A stretch of DNA of 37,302 nt, taken from positions 5,290 through 42,591 of the forward strand of contig DFDL01000046.1 of assembly GCA_002367715.1 (NCBI GenBank), read 5' to 3'. This document shows, one piece after another, positions 36,085 through 37,302 of this stretch. Each line of letters starts with the position of its first letter. Within the stretch, counting starts at the first letter, position 1. Under the pieces are notes generated by a model. That model did no database searches. It had not been told where the DNA came from and was given only the letters and a program-made list of their open reading frames with translations. The DNA comes from Actinobacteria bacterium UBA3028 (lineage in GTDB: Bacteria; Actinomycetota; Actinomycetes; Nanopelagicales; Nanopelagicaceae). A program made the translations under genes and the position numbers.

Positions 36085-37302
36085 TTAATCCTTATTCTTT
36101 ACTTCAGCTTTGAAATCGACTCCGGCCTCTTTGCGCTGTGGCTCTGTAATGGGTGTGGGGGCTCCAGTTAATGGATCGCCGCCACTTGCCGTTTTAGGAA
36201 AGGCAATAACTTCGCGGATCGAGTCAGCCCCTGCGAGCAAGGCGCACAATCTATCTAATCCCAATGCAATTCCACCGTGGGGTGGTGGTCCATAATTAAA
36301 CGCTTCTAGTAGAAAGCCAAATTTGCTCTCGGCCTCTTCCTTTGAAAGTCCAATAGTGTTAAAGACCCGCGCCTGCATTTTACGATCATGGATACGAATC
36401 GAACCGCCACCAATCTCATTTCCATTTAGAACAATGTCATAGGCATAGGCAAGAGCGCTTGCTGGATCCTTATCAAAACTCTCAGCAAATTCGGGTTTAG
36501 GTCCGGTGAAAGGATGATGAACCGCAGTCCAACCACTATTGCTATCTGCGCTATCAATCTGTTCAAACATCGGTGCATCAACAACCCAGAGGAAATTCCA
36601 GGCCGCTTCATCGATTAGATCGCAGCGCTTGCCAATTTCTAAACGTACCGCGCCTAAAAGATTGAGCGATGAGATTTGATCTCCGGCTGCAAAGAAAATA
36701 GCATCACCATTCTTGGCACCTACCTGCTCTGCGATACCTGCGCGCTCACTCTCACTCAAATTCTTAGCAACTGGGCCACCAAGCACTCCATCTTCACCAA
36801 CCAAAATGTAGGCAAGGCCCTTAGCTCCGCGCGCCTTCGCCCAATCCTGCCAAGCATCTAACTCGCGCCTTGGTGAATTTGCACCGCCTGGCATAACAAC
36901 TGCGCCGACATAATCGGCCTGGAAGACTCGGAAGGTTGTGGCAGAGAAATATTGCGTGCAATCACTTAACTCTTGTTCAAAACGTAGATCCGGCTTATCG
37001 GAACCAAATCTGCGCATTGCTTCCCAATATGTCATTCTTGGAATAGGCAGCACGATCTCATAATTTGCTACCTTCTTAAATACCCGAGCTAATATCTTCT
37101 CGGCAACTTTCAACACATCCTCTTGATCGACAAAAGACATCTCGATATCTAATTGCGTAAATTCTGGTTGGCGATCGGCCCGGAAATCTTCATCGCGAAA
37201 GCAGCGAGCGATCTGATAGTAACGCTCCATGCCAGCAACCATTAGAAGCTGCTTAAAGAGTTGTGGGGATTGTGGCAGCGCATACCAACTACCTGGTTGA
37301 AG
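36085..37302 (-). CDS. aspS: Aspartyl-tRNA synthetase, C-terminal part (5' end outside window)
   Basis: The reading frame is open to the window edge, so this is the C-terminal 405 residues of a bacterial-type AspRS. The N-terminal anticodon-binding domain is missing. Visible: the flipping-loop/class II region ALPQSPQLFKQLL, motif 2 ARCFRDEDFRADRQPEFTQ, the bacterial GAD insertion domain, and motif 3 GGIALGLDRL near the C-terminus. An internal ATG at 37242 is not the start. Whether the enzyme also charges tRNA-Asn cannot be told without the N-terminal domain. It is followed by a 60-nt gap to the DUF948 gene. Confidence 0.96.
   Translation of the reverse strand, partial: LQPGSWYALPQSPQLFKQLLMVAGMERYYQIARCFRDEDFRADRQPEFTQLDIEMSFVDQEDVLKVAEKILARVFKKVANYEIVLPIPRMTYWEAMRRFGSDKPDLRFEQELSDCTQYFSATTFRVFQADYVGAVVMPGGANSPRRELDAWQDWAKARGAKGLAYILVGEDGVLGGPVAKNLSESERAGIAEQVGAKNGDAIFFAAGDQISSLNLLGAVRLEIGKRCDLIDEAAWNFLWVVDAPMFEQIDSADSNSGWTAVHHPFTGPKPEFAESFDKDPASALAYAYDIVLNGNEIGGGSIRIHDRKMQARVFNTIGLSKEEAESKFGFLLEAFNYGPPPHGGIALGLDRLCALLAGADSIREVIAFPKTASGGDPLTGAPTPITEPQRKEAGVDFKAEVKNKD

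Overview
The window is about 37 kb of densely packed bacterial core chromosome. It starts with the last 20 bases of a tRNA gene (probably tRNA-Leu) and ends inside aspS. Gene content and order point to an actinobacterium: a BldD-type regulator beside nusB, efp and the pyr operon; mIHF joined to gmk; rpoZ-coaBC-metK-priA-def-fmt-rsmB-rpe-hisE-hisG; a PriA that has lost its ATPase motifs; and an EF-P with the PGKGP loop. By eye the base composition is only moderate in G+C, unlike soil actinobacteria. Intergenic gaps are tiny, ATGA, TTGA and TAATG start/stop overlaps are common, and GTG/TTG starts are frequent. This suggests a streamlined genome such as a free-living freshwater actinobacterium (acI/Nanopelagicales type); that placement is an inference. 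No stretch longer than about 130 bases lacks a gene.

Layout. (1) 1-5270: tRNA end, a zinc alcohol dehydrogenase (+), a DUF554 membrane protein (-), a YczE/YitT-type membrane protein (+), ung and an ABC ATPase (-), and serB (+). (2) 25275-5278, minus strand: pyrR-pyrB-pyrC-carA-carB-pyrK-pyrD-pyrF, then mihF::gmk, rpoZ, coaBC, metK, priA, def, fmt, rsmB, rpe, hisE, hisG. The first eight genes hold all six de novo UMP enzymes plus the regulator PyrR. The rest covers nucleotide kinase, CoA, SAM, formyl-Met/translation and histidine entry steps. (3) 25401-25889: bldD on the plus strand, divergent from pyrR. (4) 37302-25893, minus strand: aspS, a DUF948 protein, alaS, ruvX, mltG, aroE, a small prepilin peptidase, aroC, aroK, aroB, aroQ, efp, nusB. 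This includes five shikimate-pathway enzymes.

Regulation. The short pyrR leader contains a good match to the PyrR RNA-binding element, with the pyrR Shine-Dalgarno inside its lower stem, so translational feedback by PyrR is likely. Eight genes have a TAnnnT -10 box ending exactly 6 nt before the start codon and no good Shine-Dalgarno (a ninth has 7 nt), the signature of leaderless mRNAs.

I found no CRISPR array, insertion sequence, prophage, toxin-antitoxin pair or defence locus. The most unusual item is the single reading frame joining the nucleoid protein mIHF to guanylate kinase. Next are the c-di-GMP-type BldD in a non-sporulating-looking core region, the PyrR element with a possible second copy, and the uniform leaderless promoter geometry.
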